From: Conidiobolus incongruus B7586
Lineage: Eukaryota > Entomophthoromycota > Entomophthoromycetes > Entomophthorales > Conidiobolaceae
Direction: 5' to 3'
Length of the DNA stretch: 24,176 nt
Assembly (NCBI GenBank): GCA_000697335.1
Contig: JNEM01011971.1
Coordinates: 1-24,176, forward strand
Shown here: piece by piece, positions 20,181 through 24,176 of the stretch
How positions within the stretch are numbered: position 1 is the stretch's first letter
Layout of the letters: every line of letters begins with the position of its first letter
Notes under the pieces: model-generated
Told to the model about the DNA's origin: nothing
Seen by the model: the letters and a program-made list of their open reading frames with translations, nothing else
The model's database searches: none
Program-made: the position numbers and the translations under genes

Positions 20181-22234
20181 CTGCTCTTTTTAACCATATC
20201 CAATAACAAACTATTTATTCTAAACAAATGTTAATTGAAGTAAAATTTTTTGTAAGTTTAATAAATTATATGAAATCATTCAAAATTATAATACTTTTCC
20301 TTTTCATTAATACTTGACATTTTTGAGAGATCTGATTTTTCGTTTTTTTTTCAATTGTGCTTTGTGTATTGATTACGAACTTATGTACTTTTTTATTCAA
20401 CTGTACTTAATATTCTATAATTTATCAATATCATCAAAATTTTATTTAAAGATATGATTATGAAATAAACCAAAGGACTTAGAAAGCGAGCTGTCACATG
20501 AATTTCAAACATTAATGAAAAGCAAAAGTAATTAGAATCTTAATGAATCAAACTAAACCATGAGAATTAAAGCATATGATCCCTAATAAGGCAAAAAAGA
20601 TCAATAATCTATCAGATCCCATAAGGAACTTAATTTTATAATTTATACTATTAAATATTCTGGATTATTTCTAAATTGGTAATAAACTTAACAATCGATC
20701 TGGGTTAGTGAATTATGTAAGATTTAATTAATGTTTTTTAGTATTGATTATTTAATGAATTCATATTTTCATTATTGATCTGCTTTAGATGTTTGACATA
20801 ATGCTCAACTCTAGATAATAGTTTTAACGCTATCTTGATCCAATTTTGAGTTTTTTTCAAATCATTACATTAATGATTGATCAAATTTTAATCAATATCC
20901 AGTTGCTTAATATAGAGGGAAAATTGTTCCAAAATATTATATCATATTCTATAATCATTGTAAGGATTCTTTATTAAAGATGTTTTCATAAAATTGATTA
21001 AATTTCAAATTTATTTGATATATTATTTCAAATTAATTATAATGAATTCAATTGATTTAATATAACAATTAATAATTATGAATTTATTGAAAATTTTAAA
21101 AATCAAAAATTTAAATTATCATATGAATCACATGGATTATTTTTCTACTAATTACCTATCACAGAATAAATTAAAGGTATATTTATTTTTGATATTAAAA
21201 TTGATAATCTAAAAATAATAGTGTAATGATAACATATTTTTAATAGGATTCATAATAAACTCAACCTAAAAATATATTTATTCACTCAATTTCGAATATT
21301 TGATTATAATAATTTATAAAACTAAAATTATCAAGATTATTTCAATGAAGTGGATAAATTGTTTGACAACCAAAATTTACTAAATATGGTATAATTTGAA
21401 TTTTTCACTTGCACTATTTGGAAATTAACCAAACTTAAAATGAATTAAAGCACACTTAATACAAAAATTACGCAGCTTTTAATTATTAATTGTTATAATT
21501 GGAATGAATTTTACTTATGCATTTATGATTTTCTGCGCTCATTTTTTAGACTAATTAAGCCAATTATTTTGAACATAGTGTAAAAAAGGTTCATATCAAT
21601 TTGTAAATATTTGATCAATTATTTTATTATAAAATTAAAAAAAAGAAATGTATTAAAAATAGATTTTATAAAATCAAAATAATGGCATTTTCTAAATTTG
21701 AAAATAATAATAATTCCAAAGCTCGTAGAAATAACTCGTAGTGTAGTCTATATTCAGACTCTGGAATGTATATTTTTAATAAAGCGGTTGTTATAATAAT
21801 ATTTATCCATTTAATTTTTTTATTCAGTCATGTATTTTTGTTTCTAACCTATACCAGTCCAATGTTGAGTAAAATAAACATTAAACCTTCATTTGATATT
21901 TGAGGTTGAAATTCATATTAAACTGATATTGTTTTGTATTATTAGAATTAATATTATATTCAAGTAATAATAGATAAAAATATTGAATAACACAAATGAA
22001 AATTTATTAAATGCTAGTAAAAAATGAATTGGAAATCAATTGGGAAAAATCTAAAAATTTTCTGATATTGATTAGTAATCAATCCCATAATTTTTAATTT
22101 TATTAATAAAAATGTAAATAACTTACCCATTTATTGACGTTGATAATTTAATTAAAATCAATAGAAATATAAAATTTTTAATTAAAAAAATAATAAATAA
22201 ATTATTAAAATTAAAGCATAAATAATTTTACAAT

Positions 22235-22645
22235 ATGTCATATTCTAGAAAAGACGGAGACGATACAATTATTTTTTACGATGAAGAAAGTTATCAGAAA
22301 ATTCAGGAAGATCATCCTCCAGAATCTTTAGTTGAGCCTAATTCAGTTGTGAACCCAGAGACTGGCGAATTCAACTGGGACTGTCCCTGTCTTGGCGGGA
22401 TGGCAGACCCTCCATGTGGATCTTTCTTTAAGGAAGCGTTCACCTGTTTTTACTACAGTGAAGCCGAACCAAAGGGAATCGATTGTGTAGAAAAATTTCA
22501 AGAGATGCAAGCTTGTTTCCGACAATTCCCTGAAATTTACGCTAATGAAATCAAAGACGACGAGGAAGCCAATAAAGCTTTAAATGATACGACTTCTGAA
22601 CAAAATGAAACAAAAGAAACAATAATAGAAGATAAAAAAGAATAA
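22235..22645 (+). CDS. MIA40: Mia40/CHCHD4 oxidoreductase, short soluble form
   Basis: Mia40 is the receptor and disulfide donor of the mitochondrial intermembrane space; it oxidises incoming twin-CX3C and CX9C proteins and is re-oxidised by Erv1. The product has 136 residues. The redox CPC motif is at 50-52 in NWDCPCLGGMA. The structural twin CX9C pairs are C61/C71 and C84/C94, with the hydrophobic substrate cleft residues FKEAFTCFYYS between them. An acidic tail follows from about 105. Yeast Mia40 has about 400 residues with a presequence and membrane anchor; this one has neither, and an in-frame TAA lies five codons before the ATG. Its head MSYSRKDGDDTIIF resembles the N-terminus of human CHCHD4, which is 142 residues. 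It should therefore be soluble and trapped in the intermembrane space by folding. An upstream exon encoding an anchor cannot be excluded, but none is visible. Confidence 0.95.
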   Translation: MSYSRKDGDDTIIFYDEESYQKIQEDHPPESLVEPNSVVNPETGEFNWDCPCLGGMADPPCGSFFKEAFTCFYYSEAEPKGIDCVEKFQEMQACFRQFPEIYANEIKDDEEANKALNDTTSEQNETKETIIEDKKE

Positions 22646-24176
22646 AATTCAAGTATTAAATAATAAACAAATCAAATTATATTATATCTATAAAATAAGA
22701 ATGCTAGCTAATTGTTTTATTTAGATTATTTATAATATTTATATTATAATGTTGATATAAACTTGACTATATTTATCTAGATGATCCATAAAATACGGGC
22801 TTTTTGTAATAACAACAAAATAATAATCTGGATCAGTTGATAATTTTTGAACATTTACAAAAATTCTATTTAAAATTTATGGTAAATTTTACAGTTGCAA
22901 ATATTTCTACTACAAAATTTTTATTTAATATAATTATATTAGATTGATTCAATAAAAATCCTAATAATAAACAATATAATTTTATATATTGAACAAAATC
23001 TAATAAAAATAACTATGTTAATTTAAGAAAATGATATTCTTTATTTATCAATGCTTCATCTCAATTCTCAGTATTATTACCTCAGAATTGAAAAAATGGG
23101 AAATTTTTTAATTACTGATTTTTTAAATATATTATTAGTTTCAGAAAAAATAATATACATAATAAATTCAAAAATATATAGTTGTAAACTATATATATGG
23201 TGTATAATTTTTGTTCATTAAAAAATTAACTTTTGAAAAGCCATTGTTTAATTTATTTTACTTAAATTATATAATTATCAAAAGTTTTTTAATTTTGTAT
23301 TAGTAAAATTTAATTATAAACCTTCTAAAATCATTTAAGATCTACAAATAATTTTTAAAATGATGTTTTATTTATTTTTATTATTTTTTACTAGGTAAAT
23401 TATTCTAAAGTTAAAAAAGGAATTAATTAAAATTTAAAAAATTAATTTTAATAATTATTTTTTTAATTATTAATAAAATAAAAAATAAATTAAAAAACAT
23501 TATTTTAATATGATTAAGAAGTTATCAAATATTATAATACTGGTTATATAAGTATATTATATATATATACACTAACCTGTAAAAGTAAGTCATAAAATTA
23601 AAATTTCTTATATATTTACTTATATCTTAAACAATTTTTAATTAAATAAATTTAAATTAAATATATAATTTATCTATATTAATTGATTATAATTAACTAT
23701 ATTTGATTATATTTTATTAATTATTGGTTAATATGTCAAAACCTAAAATTTAACTAAATTAAATTATAAATTTGTGGGTTTATAAGTTAAAAGGGTATAA
23801 ATAACAAAACTTATATATATTTTCTTTTTTTGTTAAATTATATATATTATAAAATTATTAAGCTAATAATTTAAAATTAATATTATAATGCTTAAATCTC
23901 TTTTTAAAAAAGTTTATTTATATATTAATTAACTTTATAATGAAAATAAATCAACTTATAAAATTGTTAGAATTATTAATATTAGTTAATCTATTATAAT
24001 TAAGGTTATTAAGAATAATATTAAAAAAACACTTAAATTAAAACTTAAGTATATTAAAATTATAGATAAATATAATCAAAAGTATATTTATAGATTAATT
24101 AGTATAAGTAAATATAATACTATTATAAAAATGTAATAAGAATTATAAAATTATATAAGAATATTAATTAATATTA
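22646..24176. other. Extremely AT-rich right flank
   Basis: From the MIA40 3' end to the window edge the sequence is almost only A and T. A perfect 10-bp inverted repeat with a 3-nt loop lies at 23174-23196. At about 23995-24135 a Lys/Ile-rich open stretch of some 45 codons is present, probably compositional, though a strongly AT-mutated mobile element cannot be excluded. No gene is supported. Confidence 0.5.

Larger units (their letters stand above)
19216..22234. other. Long spacer between divergent genes
   Basis: A 3-kb divergent intergenic region between the Ser-rich gene (-) and MIA40 (+). The first 1.4 kb is moderately A+T-rich and includes the promoter elements of the minus-strand gene. 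ATGAGTCAT at 20172-20180 is a perfect match to the Gcn4/AP-1-type bZIP consensus, far from either start. Around 20460-20640 is GC-richer with short ORF-like bits but nothing identifiable. From about 20650 on it is nearly all A+T. No RNA gene was seen. Confidence 0.5.

Noticed and set aside
20461-20640. Short protein-like bits (KPKDLESELSHEF) in the MIA40 upstream spacer
   Set aside because: Only about 23 codons between stops, with frequent stops on both sides. Too little to separate a relic from chance.
23400-24176. Strongly AT-mutated mobile element at the right edge
   Set aside because: No recognisable domain, terminal repeat or target duplication. Lys/Ile-rich frames are expected by composition alone.
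1-24176. CRISPR array, bacterial operon or plasmid-type features
   Set aside because: No regularly spaced repeats. Gene spacing, introns, tRNA form and protein families are all eukaryotic.

Overview
The window looks like nuclear DNA of a very AT-rich fungus. The best lineage marker is an exomer scaffold gene (CHS5, confined to fungi) with a 49-nt GT-AG intron. A GPI-type Ala/Ser/Thr/Gly-rich wall protein and eukaryotic tRNAs with internal promoters and T-run terminators agree. A CTG codon at 2375-2377 falls where Leu is conserved in Chs5, so nothing points to the CUG-Ser yeast code. I cannot name the species. Intact genes are sparse: five protein genes and two tRNA genes in 24 kb, separated by long A+T spacers.

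Layout, left to right. 1-2025 is AT-rich with a slightly GC-richer island at about 780-1300. 2026-2854 (+) is CHS5, reduced to its conserved core. 3234-5225 (+) is a decayed PAC2/TBCE tubulin-cofactor gene. 6254-6325 (+) is tRNA-Gln(UUG). 6926-7681 (-) encodes an unrecognised type I membrane glycoprotein, with a CCAAT-rich upstream region. About 11867-13330 (-) is a decayed CUE-AlkB-GRF gene, a 2-oxoglutarate/Fe(II) dioxygenase of the AlkB class. 13737-14180 (+) is a small GPI-anchored wall protein. 14903-14975 (+) is tRNA-Arg(ACG). 18493-19215 (-) encodes an unrecognised Ser-rich protein with a TATA box and paired CCAAT boxes. 22235-22645 (+) encodes Mia40 in a short form without a membrane anchor. 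The right end is almost pure A+T.

The genes do not form a pathway; they are ordinary monocistronic eukaryotic genes. The main story is erosion. Two conserved housekeeping-type genes, one for tubulin folding and one for AlkB-type repair or demethylation, are still readable as fossils, and smaller ORF-like scraps lie in the spacers. The two surviving conserved genes (CHS5 and MIA40) are compact. This fits a lineage under AT-mutation pressure and gene loss, but that is inference from one window. I found no convincing new multi-gene system.
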